Shown: positions 8,421 to 16,693, numbered from the stretch's first letter. The stretch: DNA of 64,000 nucleotides from Parablautia intestinalis (GCA_003612395.1 RAYQ01000005.1:124001-188000); one strand, 5' to 3'. Notes: generated by a model from the sequence alone, not told the origin. Translations and numbers: made by a program.

Positions 8421-9373
8421 TATTCTTTCCTCTCTCTTGCTGCTTCCACTTCTGCCACATGCTTTCTCAGCTGCTCTAACTGTTTTTTATAAAACGGATA
8501 ATCATGGACTGCTGTATGTCTGATTTTTACTGTGTAATCCCCATAGGTGGCACGCAATATTTTATCATATTCCCCTGGTACAGGCACCTGGAAGCCTTCA
8601 AAAGAAAGCCATTTCACATCTTCAAACCACTTTGCCTCATAAAATTTATGATATTTAACATAGTCCAGATACATAGCCAGTTTATCTGTCTCTGCTTTAT
8701 TGTCCCACATAACAATCTCATTGGCAAGCCCCCAAAGCCCCGCCGCCAGTTCGTCTCTTTCTTCCTCTGAGGCTCCCTTCTCAAGACCTCTCCTGTCAAT
8801 GGTCACATCACACTGTTTTTCCAGCAGAGACAATATTTCCAGTAATTCTTTGTTTATCTCTCTGTTTTTAACCTTTATGGCTCCCTGTCTGGCAGTCTGA
8901 AATAACGGCACTTTGATGGATTTATCTTCTTCCTCCAGATAATCTAAAGGAAAAATATCAATCCCCACAATGAAAGGACAGCCATGAAACTTCTTCAAAT
9001 GCTCCGGTTCAATGCTGATACAGTTGCTGTTTACCACGCAGGAATGGTACTCGGGATACCAGTTTTCCAGGAGCGGACTTTTCACCATATAACCCTCAGG
9101 CAGCTCCTGGGGGAGCACAGCTAACAGCTGCATATAGTCTTTTCTTTTCAGGCAGATATCCATGTCGTCATCCCAGGGAACAAAACCCTGATGCCGGACC
9201 GCGCCAAGTAAGGAACCAAATGCCATATACCATGTCAGCCCATACTTCTCACAGACCCTGGCTATTTCATTTAAAACCTCCAGCTCCGCCATCCATACGG
9301 TTTTCATGGTGGCATCTACCAGAAAGTCTTCTCTCGTCTCTGCCATACCATATTCCTTTGAAAAATTTAACAT
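8420..9373 (-). CDS. LicD-family phosphotransferase 2
   Basis: This roughly 317-residue member has AFGSLLGAVRHQGFVPWDDDMDICLKRKDYM, with Ile-Cys in place of Ile-Trp after the acidic motif, and VGIDIFPLDYLEEED. I start it at ATG 9373, nine bases after the upstream stop; a TTG at 9385 overlaps that stop and is an alternative. It lies in a four-gene paralogous array, so the members may act sequentially or on different acceptor sugars. Cytoplasmic, no membrane segment seen. Confidence 0.87.
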   Translation of the reverse strand: MLNFSKEYGMAETREDFLVDATMKTVWMAELEVLNEIARVCEKYGLTWYMAFGSLLGAVRHQGFVPWDDDMDICLKRKDYMQLLAVLPQELPEGYMVKSPLLENWYPEYHSCVVNSNCISIEPEHLKKFHGCPFIVGIDIFPLDYLEEEDKSIKVPLFQTARQGAIKVKNREINKELLEILSLLEKQCDVTIDRRGLEKGASEEERDELAAGLWGLANEIVMWDNKAETDKLAMYLDYVKYHKFYEAKWFEDVKWLSFEGFQVPVPGEYDKILRATYGDYTVKIRHTAVHDYPFYKKQLEQLRKHVAEVEAARERKE

Positions 9374-9381
9374 GTCCCTTG

Positions 9382-10347
9382 TCAACCCTTTTCTTTTTCC
9401 AGTTTACGAATAATCTCTCTCATCTGCTCTAACTGCTTCTGGTACATCGGGTAGCCATGCATATTTGAATTCCTTACCCGTTTATGATAATCTTCATAGA
9501 TAAGCTTCAAAATAGAATCATATCCCACAGGCACCGGAACACCGAACCCTTCAAAGGGAAAAATTTCTGCTTCGGCAAACCAGCTGCTTTCATAGACTTT
9601 ATGATTCCAGTTAATATAATCCATATACATTACAAGCTTATTGTTCGATTTATCGGTGCATTTTTCTCCATATTCCATGGTAACCTGATTGCCAAGCTTT
9701 TGCAGCGCCGAAACCAGCTCATCTTTCCGATCCATACAAAAAAGCTTTTCATCAAAATGTACATTACACTCATTTTCCAGAAATACAACTGACTCTTTCA
9801 GTTTGATAAAGTTCTCCGGTGTTCTCTCTTCTTTATTTACCATGGTGGCAGTGGTGCTGATAACGTCAAATAATTTATGCTCCTTCTCCTGTTCCTCTTC
9901 ACTCTCCGGCAATACGTCAAGAGGAAAAATATCCACTCCCACCACAAACGGACATCCGTGGAAATTTTGTAGCCGCTTGGGCGCAACACTGACCGAGCGG
10001 GCATTTAGCACGCAGGAGTGAAACTGCAAATAGCCCAGTTCTGTCAAAGGACTATGAACAAGATATCCTTCCGGAAGCTCCCCGGGCGCCGCTTCCAAAA
10101 ACTTCATATAGTCTTCCCGCTTCATCCAGATATCCATATCGTCATCCCAGGGCACAAATCCTTCATGACGGACTGCTCCAAGCAGTGTTCCATAAGCTGC
10201 AAACCAGGTAAGCCCATGTCTTTCACAGATTTCCGCAATTTCACGAAGAACCTCAAGCTCCGCCGCCCACACGGTTTTCATGGTGGCATCCACCATAAAA
10301 TCCTCTATCATCTGTGCATTAAAAAATTCTTTAGGGAAATCTAACAT
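9382..10347 (-). CDS. LicD-family phosphotransferase 3
   Basis: A 321-residue LicD protein with AYGTLLGAVRHEGFVPWDDDMDIWMKREDYM and VGVDIFPLDVLPESEEEQ. ATG 10347 is preceded by GGAGG at a six-base spacing within CATGGAGGA, a string also found before the fourth copy, so leader and gene were probably duplicated together. The upstream GTG at 10368 lacks a site. Variation between copies is concentrated in the central 150-230 region, as expected if acceptor specificity differs. Confidence 0.88.
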   Translation of the reverse strand: MLDFPKEFFNAQMIEDFMVDATMKTVWAAELEVLREIAEICERHGLTWFAAYGTLLGAVRHEGFVPWDDDMDIWMKREDYMKFLEAAPGELPEGYLVHSPLTELGYLQFHSCVLNARSVSVAPKRLQNFHGCPFVVGVDIFPLDVLPESEEEQEKEHKLFDVISTTATMVNKEERTPENFIKLKESVVFLENECNVHFDEKLFCMDRKDELVSALQKLGNQVTMEYGEKCTDKSNNKLVMYMDYINWNHKVYESSWFAEAEIFPFEGFGVPVPVGYDSILKLIYEDYHKRVRNSNMHGYPMYQKQLEQMREIIRKLEKEKG

Positions 10348-10447
10348 GCTAGTCCTCCATGATTTCACTCACCTGAAAATTATATTTATTCGGAATATAC
10401 TATATATAAATACACAATCTCAAATTTGCTGTGTACAGACTCAATAC

Positions 10448-11473
10448 TTAATTCTCTTCTGCACCAGTAATTTGTTGGCTCTTTCTCTTGTTTCTTTCCT
10501 CTTCCAATATTTCGTTAATTCTGGCAACTTTTCCTTCCAAATCTTCCGTAACCTCCCGCAAATGCCTAAGCTGCTTATTATAAAGCGGGTATTCATGGCA
10601 CGTCCCAGAGCGAATGCGGACATTGTAGTCTCCGTAGATTGTTTTCAATATATCATCATATCCTATCGGAACAGGAATCATAAGCCCTTCAAATGGATGC
10701 AGAACTGCCTCCTCAAACCATTCTTTCTTATATATTTTATGAGCCCATCTGGCATAATCCATATACATCACCAGATAATCCCCATCATCTTCTCCATAGC
10801 AGGTACACAGCTGGTTCGCAAGCCTGTAAATCTCTGAAATCAGATCATCCCTTTTCTCCGTATCCGCCAGTTCGCGCTCAAATGTCACCCCGCATACTTC
10901 CTCTACTGTGTCAAAAGCTTCCCTGAGACTTTCTTCATCCTCATCGTCTCTTTCCGTCTTCTGAATCAATTCTATCATCAGAGCAATTAGATAATAAAGT
11001 GAAAACTGGCTTTCTTTTTCCTCCTCATCCCTGGGTAAGAAGTCAAGGGGGAAAATATCAATTCCCGTAGCAAAGGGGCATCCATGAAATTCCCTGAGCC
11101 GTTCTTCCTCAAGACTGATGCTGATAGCGTTAAATACGCAGGAGTGAAACTGCGTGTATCCCTTTTCTGTCTGGGGACTCTCTACTACAAAATCTCCTGG
11201 CAGCTCCTTGGGCGCAACCTCAAGAAATTTATTGTAATCCTCACGCTTCATCCAAATATCCATATCATCGTCCCATGGAACGTACCCGTTATGCCTGATG
11301 GCCCCAAGTAATGTGCCATAAGCCGCATACCACTGCAGATTATGGCGCTCGCAAACCTCTGAAACTTCTCTGAGCACTTCAAGCTCTGCCGCCCAAAAAG
11401 ATTTCATAGTGCTGTCAATGGTAAAACCCTCTCTTGTTTCCTCTAAAAAAAACTCCTGTGGAAAATATAACAT
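10448..11473 (-). CDS. LicD-family phosphotransferase 4
   Basis: A 341-residue LicD protein and first gene of the array, with AYGTLLGAIRHNGYVPWDDDMDIWMKREDYN and TGIDIFPLDFLPRDEEEKE. It has an acidic middle segment (TERDDEDEESLREAF) and a longer C-terminal coiled tail. The ATG is preceded by CATGGAGGA, part of a leader element shared with distant genes. A REP-like palindrome stands upstream and the flagellin terminator a further 140 bases up, so the licD genes have their own transcript rather than reading through from fliC. Confidence 0.88.
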   Translation of the reverse strand: MLYFPQEFFLEETREGFTIDSTMKSFWAAELEVLREVSEVCERHNLQWYAAYGTLLGAIRHNGYVPWDDDMDIWMKREDYNKFLEVAPKELPGDFVVESPQTEKGYTQFHSCVFNAISISLEEERLREFHGCPFATGIDIFPLDFLPRDEEEKESQFSLYYLIALMIELIQKTERDDEDEESLREAFDTVEEVCGVTFERELADTEKRDDLISEIYRLANQLCTCYGEDDGDYLVMYMDYARWAHKIYKKEWFEEAVLHPFEGLMIPVPIGYDDILKTIYGDYNVRIRSGTCHEYPLYNKQLRHLREVTEDLEGKVARINEILEEERNKRKSQQITGAEEN

Positions 11474-11480
11474 ATTTTAA

Positions 11481-11527
11481 TCCTCCATGCTTCCAGCAGA
11501 CTGCAAATTTGGACGTTAAGCACAAAC
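11481..11527 (-). promoter_or_regulatory. Leader repeat element, family 1, copy A
   Basis: Read on the minus strand: TTTGTG, a spacer, CCAAATTTGCAG, CTGCTGGAA, then CATGGAGGA, the ribosome-binding site of licD 4. The same order is seen before genes at 29452, 43582 and 53068. Confidence 0.65.
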
Positions 11528-11564
11528 AACGGCCAGCACGCTCCGCGAGCTGTCCTTATGTTAA
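11522..11564 (-). repeat. REP-like palindrome copy 1
   Basis: On the minus strand TTAACATAAGG, then the stem CAGC-T-CGC-GGA-GCG-T-GCTG, then CGTTGTTTGTG. The same layout (flanks, stem, T mismatch, CGC/GCG, purine triloop) recurs at 16647-16690 and 62549-62587. Confidence 0.65.
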
Positions 11565-11699
11565 ATTTGTGATGATAAAATCAGCTACTAAGCTTATTTT
11601 TCAATCTAATCCCCATGCATATCGCAAACATGCCTGCGATACTGCCTAAATAGAACGTTTATAAATCTTAATTTTACAACCTATTTCTTTAAAAAAATT

Positions 11700-11725
11700 G
11701 GGGACTGACAAAAAAGTCAGTCCCC
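11700..11725 (-). terminator. fliC terminator
   Basis: A perfect 10-bp stem, GGGGACTGAC with GTCAGTCCCC, six-base loop, followed on the minus strand by AATTTTTTT. It ends the flagellin transcript 28 bases after the stop. Confidence 0.93.
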
Positions 11726-11752
11726 ATGGTAGTTCTGATAAGTTTGCAATGA

Positions 11753-12562
11753 TTAACCTAAGAGAGACAGTACACCCTGATTTGACTGGTTAGCCTGTGC
11801 CAACATTGCCTGACCTGCCTGTGCAAGGATCTGGTTATTGGAGTATCTAACCATCTCTGTAGCCATATCTGTATCACGGATAGCAGATTCAGCACTTGTG
11901 GTGTTCTCTACTACGTTGTTCAGGTTGTTGATTGTATGCTCAAGTCTGTTCTGAACAGCACCAAGTTTAGCTCTCTGCAAGTTAACTTTCTTAATAGCAC
12001 TCTTTACACTTGCATTCAATGCACCTGCTGCAGATGCACTTGTAACGCTACCCTTAAGGCTGATAGAAGCACAGCTCATCTTTAAGATGCTTAACTTAAT
12101 ACGCTGTCCAGACTCTGCACCTACCTGAAGGCTTACATTTGAGCAAGAGCCAGTTAACAAATTCTTCTGATTGAAAGTTGTTGTGGAAGCTACACGGTTA
12201 ATTTCACTCATGAGCCGCTTAACTTCCAAGTTGATGTAAGAACGATCTTCTGACATAAGAGTTCCGTTCTCACCTTTAACAGACAGTTCGTTGATACGCT
12301 GTAACATATCATGTACTTCTGTCAAAGCACCTTCTGCTGTCTGCACCATGGATACACCATCCTGTGCGTTAGCAACGGCCTGTGTAAGACCTCTTACCTG
12401 ACGTCTCATCTTCTCAGAAATTGCCAACCCAGCTGCATCATCTGCTGCACGGTTGATTTTGTAACCAGAAGATAACTTCTCTGTTGATTTGCCCTGTGCT
12501 GCTGTTGTAATGCCTAACATTCTGTTAGAGTTCATTGCTTGAAGATTGTGTTGTACTACCAT
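11753..12562 (-). CDS. fliC: Flagellin
   Basis: The 269-residue flagellin has the conserved D0/D1 ends: MVVQHNLQAMNSNRMLG with EKLSSGYKINRAADDAAGLAISEKMR at the start and SAIRDTDMATEMVRYSNNQIL to NQGVLSLLG at the end. The variable centre is very short (about residues 137-185) and rich in Ser, Ala and Gly, giving potential O-glycosylation sites but almost no D2/D3 domains. Two cysteines, C140 and C164, flank this segment; flagellins usually lack cysteine. AAGGAGG precedes the ATG. Two tandem sigma-D promoters and a long leader with a likely CsrA-binding hairpin lie upstream. The product is the filament subunit, exported unfolded with FliS. Confidence 0.98.
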   Translation of the reverse strand: MVVQHNLQAMNSNRMLGITTAAQGKSTEKLSSGYKINRAADDAAGLAISEKMRRQVRGLTQAVANAQDGVSMVQTAEGALTEVHDMLQRINELSVKGENGTLMSEDRSYINLEVKRLMSEINRVASTTTFNQKNLLTGSCSNVSLQVGAESGQRIKLSILKMSCASISLKGSVTSASAAGALNASVKSAIKKVNLQRAKLGAVQNRLEHTINNLNNVVENTTSAESAIRDTDMATEMVRYSNNQILAQAGQAMLAQANQSNQGVLSLLG

Positions 12563-12586
12563 ATTTTATTCCTCCTTGAATTTAAC

Positions 12587-12602
12587 GCCGCTTCCATGCG
12601 GC
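12587..12602 (-). promoter_or_regulatory. Candidate CsrA-binding hairpin in fliC leader
   Basis: On the RNA strand GCCGC pairs with GCGGC around a hexaloop AUGGAA, placing GGA in the loop as CsrA prefers. It ends about eight bases before the AAGGAGGA ribosome-binding site, itself a second GGA site. The arrangement resembles the hag leader of Bacillus subtilis. Confidence 0.65.
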
Positions 12603-12735
12603 CATTTTTGTTTTTTGCGATGATTCCTGTAAGTCGTACGTTCTTCCAAAAATCATCACTTGCTGTAAATTATAGAAACCTTTTTGTTTCCCAGAGCTTA
12701 GATTTAATATCTTGCTCTGTTTTTACTCGTATTAT

Positions 12736-12762
12736 ATATCGGATACTTTCCCGAATACTTAA
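12736..12762 (-). promoter_or_regulatory. Sigma-D promoter of fliC, proximal
   Basis: TTAAG and CCGATAT on the minus strand, separated by 15 bases, match the sigma-D (sigma-28) pattern. Transcripts would have a leader of about 165 bases. Confidence 0.75.
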
Positions 12763-12825
12763 TACCTTTTTTAATATTTTTGAAACAAATGATTTTCTAT
12801 GTGCTATTTATTTTAGCTGTAGTAT

Positions 12826-12852
12826 ATATCGGGTCAAATTCCAAATACTTTA
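12826..12852 (-). promoter_or_regulatory. Sigma-D promoter of fliC, distal
   Basis: TAAA, 15 bases, then CCCGATAT on the minus strand, a closer match to the consensus than the proximal site. It lies just past the FliT-like stop. Confidence 0.75.
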
Positions 12853-12870
12853 TATCTGATAAAAAATATT

Positions 12871-13347
12871 TTATTTCTTTTGATCTAAAATTGAAAATGA
12901 TGTATCATCGGCATTGCTCATACTCTTATAATAACTGTAAGCTGTCTTTGATGCCTTTCTCCCCTGACGGATTTGACTTTTTTCCTTTGCGAAGTATTCC
13001 TCAATCAGCTTCTTATTCCTACTTTCCTGAGCCTGTATAGAAACACTTTTATCTGTCACCTGCGAGATAAGCCCCTGGATACGTTTAATCTGCTCTTTAT
13101 AAGCGTCTTTATTGGCAAGAAGCTGCTCCCTGATCCTTTCATATAAAGTCTCAAATCCTTCGTCAAGCCCTGTCAATTTCTGAATCAGCCTGTCTTTTTC
13201 TTCCATATTAGCATCCAGCTCTTCCATCGAAATGCTATCCTTCTTTAAAAGCAACTCCTGCCCGTCATTATAAGCCGCAATCTCATCAAGCACAGCCGCC
13301 TTTTTTTTAAGGCTGTCTTCTAATATTTCCAAATAGTTCTCAATCAT
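12871..13347 (-). CDS. FliT/FlgN-like flagellar export chaperone (putative)
   Basis: This 158-residue, strongly charged and helical protein begins MIENYLEILEDSLKKKAAVLDEI and contains EELDANMEEKDRLIQKLTGLDEGFETLYERIREQL, a heptad-rich stretch typical of FlgN/FliT-type helical chaperones. Position directly after fliS is where FliT normally sits, which is the main reason for the name. It would keep FliD or another filament-cap protein export-competent. The C-terminal 40 residues are basic and probably disordered. GGAGG with eight-base spacing supports the start. Family assignment is tentative. Confidence 0.6.
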   Translation of the reverse strand: MIENYLEILEDSLKKKAAVLDEIAAYNDGQELLLKKDSISMEELDANMEEKDRLIQKLTGLDEGFETLYERIREQLLANKDAYKEQIKRIQGLISQVTDKSVSIQAQESRNKKLIEEYFAKEKSQIRQGRKASKTAYSYYKSMSNADDTSFSILDQKK

Positions 13348-13409
13348 AGCTGCATCCTCCGCATATTAAAGCCCTTTCTGTCACCAATGTTACAGGCAAC
13401 CATGAAAAA

Positions 13410-13796
13410 CTATATATTTCCTTTTGAACGGTTAATACGCATTACTTCCTTCCATGTATCACGAATCACATGAAGATGTTCGTTAATTTCTTTCAATATT
13501 TCCACGTCCTTCTTCATATTAGCCGTAACCAGACGTCTTTGAATATAATCATACATCCGATCATATTCCTTTGCAACCGGATAGTCCATATTCAATGTAT
13601 TCCTGAGATAGTCTATAATGTGCTCAACCTTAATTATATTGTTATGGGCCTTGGAAATGCTCTTATGCTCAACCGCATCAATTGCAATATTACAAAATTT
13701 GATCGCTCCGTCATAAAGCATTAAGGTCAACTCTGCAGGCGAGGCAGTTAATATTTTATTGTTATTATATTGAGAAAAAGCATTGGGCAACGCCAT
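13410..13796 (-). CDS. fliS: Flagellar export chaperone FliS
   Basis: The 128-residue protein has the FliS pattern: N-terminal FSQYNNNKILTASPAELTLMLYDGAIKFCNIA, and further helices including KVEHIIDYLRNTLNMD. FliS binds the C-terminal helix of flagellin in the cytosol and prevents early polymerisation. It follows fliD by four bases and its GGAGG lies within the end of fliD, so the two are coupled. In Bacillus, FliW and FliS both act on flagellin; both partners are encoded here. Confidence 0.95.
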   Translation of the reverse strand: MALPNAFSQYNNNKILTASPAELTLMLYDGAIKFCNIAIDAVEHKSISKAHNNIIKVEHIIDYLRNTLNMDYPVAKEYDRMYDYIQRRLVTANMKKDVEILKEINEHLHVIRDTWKEVMRINRSKGNI

Positions 13797-13800
13797 ATCA

Positions 13801-15315
13801 TCAGCCTCCTAATAAACTTGTTACCGCACTAGCATTGGACTGCATTTTGGCAAGCGCAGTTTCCATCTTACTGAATTTTGCATACCATTTATCTTCATAT
13901 GCAGTTAACTTTGCTTCCATCTCTGCGATTTTTTTCGTATAGTTATCATAATCGGATTTCATCTTCTTATCATCGTAGAAGCTGCCATAAGAACGCTGTC
14001 CATCTACAAATTTAGACATCTCTGTCATCTCTGCGTGCATATTTCTGGATAACCCTGTAAAAAATGAGATAACTGTATCCGGATCATTCTTAATCATGGA
14101 TTTCAGCTTATCCTCTTTGTTCATGGTATATCCATCATCGGCATCTCCATCAATATGATAAGCGTGTCTTTCGTTTTCGGCTGCTTCGAAATAGCCCAAT
14201 GTTTCTATACCAAAATCATATAAATACATTTTCTTGCCATTTACCTCTACTCCGGCGCTCATAATCCCCTGCATCCTGGAGGTGACATCAGATAAGTTTT
14301 CATCACGGCGGAGAATAGAATCCTTAATCTTCTTTTCCCATTTCTCCACCTCTTTGTCGGACATAGCTTCCTTCTCTTCATCCGTAAGCGGCTCATATCC
14401 TTTTACTGAATCAGCATTATACAGCTTATCCATTTCATTCATAAGCTCATTATACTCTTTCAGTAAATTTTTAACCATGTCATAGATACCGTCCGTATCC
14501 TGTTCCGTGGTTATCGTAATCTCCTCGCCCGGATTTGCAGCCAGTGCAGTAATTGTCAGTCCGTTAATTTCAAAGCTGTTATTGCTGTTTTTGTATTCGG
14601 CGCCGTTTAAGTGAATAACTGCGTCTTCACCATCAATCTTATTTGCCAATGCATTGGATGTTATACCAAGAGCCTCCAAAGCTTTGGCTCCATTTGGATC
14701 TGTTCCGGTTATCTCAAAATTATTGATTTCGCCGGATTCCTTTGAGCTGATACTGAGTCTCTGCCATTTTTCATCAAAGCTGGCATTTAAGCCTGCAGCT
14801 TTCAATTGATTAAGAACATCAGAGATAGTAGTATCATTGGTCACATTAATATCAATTCCGGCAGGATCATTGCCTATTTTAAGATTAATTGTACCACTGT
14901 TGCCAGCTCCCAAATCAAAATCTTTAATATCGCTGAGTTTGGAGAGGGCTGTCAACTTATCTCCATCACTCTTCATCTGTTCACCTGTCAGATAAGCATT
15001 TTTAGCAAGTCTGTCTATTTTCAGGGTCTGTACGCCGTTCACTGCATTTGCTCCCGTAATAACACTTACAGAATTGCTGTTAGAGACCTTAGTGGTCTTC
15101 TTCGTATAGGTGTCCGAAAAACGCATATTGGACACATATTTCTGCTGGAAACTTTTAAGCTTGGCATTTAATTCTTTCCAGGCATCCTGTTTCCAGTTCA
15201 ATTTCGTCTGAGCCTTTTTTTGTTTATCAACCTTCGTTCTTCTTGCGCTAACCATTTCCTGGATAATGCTCTCTGTATCAAGTCCGGACATCATGCCGGT
15301 CATACGCATTGCCAT
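13801..15315 (-). CDS. fliD: Flagellar hook-associated protein 2 (filament cap)
   Basis: The 504-residue FliD begins MAMRMTGMMSGLDTESIIQEMVSARRTKVDKQ, the FliD N-terminal signature, and ends with a coiled C-terminus (DNYTKKIAEMEAKLTAYEDKWYAKFSKMETALAKMQS). The central domain is of ordinary size. FliD caps the growing filament and helps flagellin fold into place. It is the second gene of the flaG transcript. GGAGG at eight bases supports the start. Confidence 0.96.
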   Translation of the reverse strand: MAMRMTGMMSGLDTESIIQEMVSARRTKVDKQKKAQTKLNWKQDAWKELNAKLKSFQQKYVSNMRFSDTYTKKTTKVSNSNSVSVITGANAVNGVQTLKIDRLAKNAYLTGEQMKSDGDKLTALSKLSDIKDFDLGAGNSGTINLKIGNDPAGIDINVTNDTTISDVLNQLKAAGLNASFDEKWQRLSISSKESGEINNFEITGTDPNGAKALEALGITSNALANKIDGEDAVIHLNGAEYKNSNNSFEINGLTITALAANPGEEITITTEQDTDGIYDMVKNLLKEYNELMNEMDKLYNADSVKGYEPLTDEEKEAMSDKEVEKWEKKIKDSILRRDENLSDVTSRMQGIMSAGVEVNGKKMYLYDFGIETLGYFEAAENERHAYHIDGDADDGYTMNKEDKLKSMIKNDPDTVISFFTGLSRNMHAEMTEMSKFVDGQRSYGSFYDDKKMKSDYDNYTKKIAEMEAKLTAYEDKWYAKFSKMETALAKMQSNASAVTSLLGG

Positions 15316-15328
15316 TTGTCAATACCTC

Positions 15329-15784
15329 CTATCCTTTCTCATCCACCATAATTCCTGCAAGTTCCCATGCCTTGGCTATCATATCAAGAATCTTTTCAGG
15401 GGGAAGTTCTTTTAACACTTCCTTACTCTCCTTGTCTATGATTTTGATAGTCAGGCGGTTGGTACCTTCATGAATCCCAAAAACTGCTTCTGAACTGGAC
15501 ATATTTTTATTCAGCTTCTCAACAGCTTTCTTAATCTGATCGGAGGCCGCCTGCTGCCTTTCCCCTGCTGCGCTGCCATCCCCGTTGCCCTGGCTATTTT
15601 CATGTTCGCCGCTTCGTTCTGTCTCAGCTACTTTCACAGTAGTGGAATCATATGCATTATTCTGCTCCTGTGTAGTAACATCCATGTTCTCTACCACTTT
15701 TTGTACAGGCTTTGCCTGTTGCTTCACCTGCTGCGTTGTCTGTGCCTGATAAGTCATGGCACTGCTTAATGGTTCAATTGCCAT
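15329..15784 (-). CDS. flaG: FlaG family flagellar protein
   Basis: The 151-residue FlaG has a variable hydrophilic N-terminal half rich in Gln, Ser and Gly, and the conserved C-terminal domain RLTIKIIDKESKEVLKELPPEKILDMIAKAWELAGIMVDEKG. FlaG influences filament length in other bacteria; its mechanism is poorly understood. I chose ATG 15784, which has GGAGGTGATT upstream, over an in-frame ATG at 15832. It is the first gene after a sigma-D promoter. Confidence 0.9.
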   Translation of the reverse strand: MAIEPLSSAMTYQAQTTQQVKQQAKPVQKVVENMDVTTQEQNNAYDSTTVKVAETERSGEHENSQGNGDGSAAGERQQAASDQIKKAVEKLNKNMSSSEAVFGIHEGTNRLTIKIIDKESKEVLKELPPEKILDMIAKAWELAGIMVDEKG

Positions 15785-15862
15785 TTTAATCACCTCCGTG
15801 TGATATTTTAATATGGTACTAAAAAAATGCAAAACTTTAGAGTTTTCCTGTCTTCTAAGTAT

Positions 15863-15889
15863 ATATCGGATTGTACATAAAAAAATTAA
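15863..15889 (-). promoter_or_regulatory. Sigma-D promoter of flaG-fliD-fliS
   Basis: TTAA and TCCGATAT, 15 bases apart on the minus strand. The leader to flaG would be about 70 bases. Confidence 0.72.
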
Positions 15890-15901
15890 TACTGTTAAAC
15901 A

Positions 15902-15928
15902 AAAAAACGGGGAAAATCCCCGTTTTTT
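15902..15928. terminator. Terminator after csrA
   Basis: ACGGGGA-AAA-TCCCCGT flanked by A6 and T6, so it can work in both directions. It overlaps the csrA stop codon. Confidence 0.93.
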
Positions 15929-16145
15929 ATCCCAACAGATTTTTTAAAGCTTCCAGCCCGTCCATGCTGACCGATTCCTGATTTGCTTCCTGTATCTGCA
16001 AATACACTTCTTTCCGGTAAACAGGAATCTCCTTCGGTGCACTGATGCCCAGCTTTACCTGCTCCCCTTTAATTTCAAGCACAGAAATTTCAATGTTATT
16101 ATTAATGATAAGGGCTTCATTTTTCTTTCTGGATAAAGCTAACAT
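15927..16145 (-). CDS. csrA: Carbon storage regulator CsrA
   Basis: The 72-residue protein begins MLALSRKKNEALIINNNIEI and contains GEQVKLGISAPKEIPVYRKEVY, the CsrA fold with the RNA-binding edge including the conserved Arg in the PVYR segment. CsrA dimers bind GGA hairpins and block translation; in Firmicutes the main target is the flagellin mRNA. FliW, encoded immediately upstream with TAA directly followed by ATG, is its protein antagonist. A matching hairpin is present in the fliC leader of this window. Confidence 0.97.
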   Translation of the reverse strand: MLALSRKKNEALIINNNIEISVLEIKGEQVKLGISAPKEIPVYRKEVYLQIQEANQESVSMDGLEALKNLLG

Positions 16146-16601
16146 TTATTCACCTGCTTTCTTTGCATTCAATATTTCATAAATCGGAAATTTCACCTGA
16201 TATTCATCTCCGTCCACAATAACCTGGCAGGCTGTTCTCTCTGCCGCATTAATGATAACAGGACCCTTTAAGTTGACAGTTATTTTGGTAAGATCCTTGG
16301 GCACCGTCACTGTTACCATCACAAGCATTTCTTCCGGCTTCAGCTCGCCGAGAGGCTTTAACAGCTCATCCTCCACAGAAGGATTATAATCCGGCCGTAC
16401 GATTAAAGGATCCATAACCGGCATTGCAAATGCAGGCTCCTGTACGGACTGCAGCCAGTGGATGGCTCTGATGCCTTTATCCTCGTCATGTATCAGGGTA
16501 AATTCTGTCAGATCCGGAAATCCGATGATCCCGCCCGGAAAGGTTATAATTTTATCCTCCGCTATTTCAATTTCCCCAAAAACCTTTGTTTCAATTCTCA
16601 T
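16146..16601 (-). CDS. fliW: Flagellar assembly factor FliW
   Basis: The FliW protein begins MRIETKVFGEIEIAEDKIITFPGGIIGFPDL and contains the conserved FAMPVMDPLIV and PEEMLVMVTVTVP stretches. FliW binds flagellin or CsrA and so links flagellin translation to export. Two starts are possible: ATG 16601 gives the family N-terminus but lies 13 bases from AAGGAG, while ATG 16613 is almost on top of it. The 25 bases from 16603 to 16627, including that upstream ATG, are identical to those before the phosphatase gene at 61748-61757. Confidence 0.96.
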   Translation of the reverse strand: MRIETKVFGEIEIAEDKIITFPGGIIGFPDLTEFTLIHDEDKGIRAIHWLQSVQEPAFAMPVMDPLIVRPDYNPSVEDELLKPLGELKPEEMLVMVTVTVPKDLTKITVNLKGPVIINAAERTACQVIVDGDEYQVKFPIYEILNAKKAGE

Positions 16602-16646
16602 AAAAATAACCATGCTCCTTTCTAAGCAAAGCCTGTCGTCCGCTGC

Positions 16647-16690
16647 TTAACATAAGGATGACTGGCGAAGCCCGTCATCCGTTGTTTATA
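16647..16690 (+). repeat. REP-like palindrome copy 2
   Basis: TTAACATAAG, then GGATGAC-T-GGC-GAA-GCC-C-GTCATCC, then GTTGTTTATA. The same flanks and mismatch-interrupted stem occur at 11522-11564 and 62549-62587. It lies between flgL and fliW, here in plus orientation. Confidence 0.65.
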
Positions 16691-16693
16691 CAT

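Larger units (their letters stand above)
12563..12870 (-). promoter_or_regulatory. fliC leader and promoter region
   Basis: The 308 bases between the FliT-like gene and fliC are non-coding. They hold two sigma-D promoters, two leader hairpins and several GGA triplets. One hairpin pairs GATGATT with AATCATC (about 12618-12660) and displays two GGA triplets. Confidence 0.7.

Noticed and set aside
9484-10837. Plus-strand frames opposite the licD genes
   Set aside because: Long antisense frames of 100-185 codons lack ribosome-binding sites and mirror codon bias of the licD coding strands.
7395-11473. Phosphocholine decoration locus (lic operon)
   Set aside because: No choline kinase, choline transporter or CTP:phosphocholine cytidylyltransferase is present; CDP-pentitol genes are.
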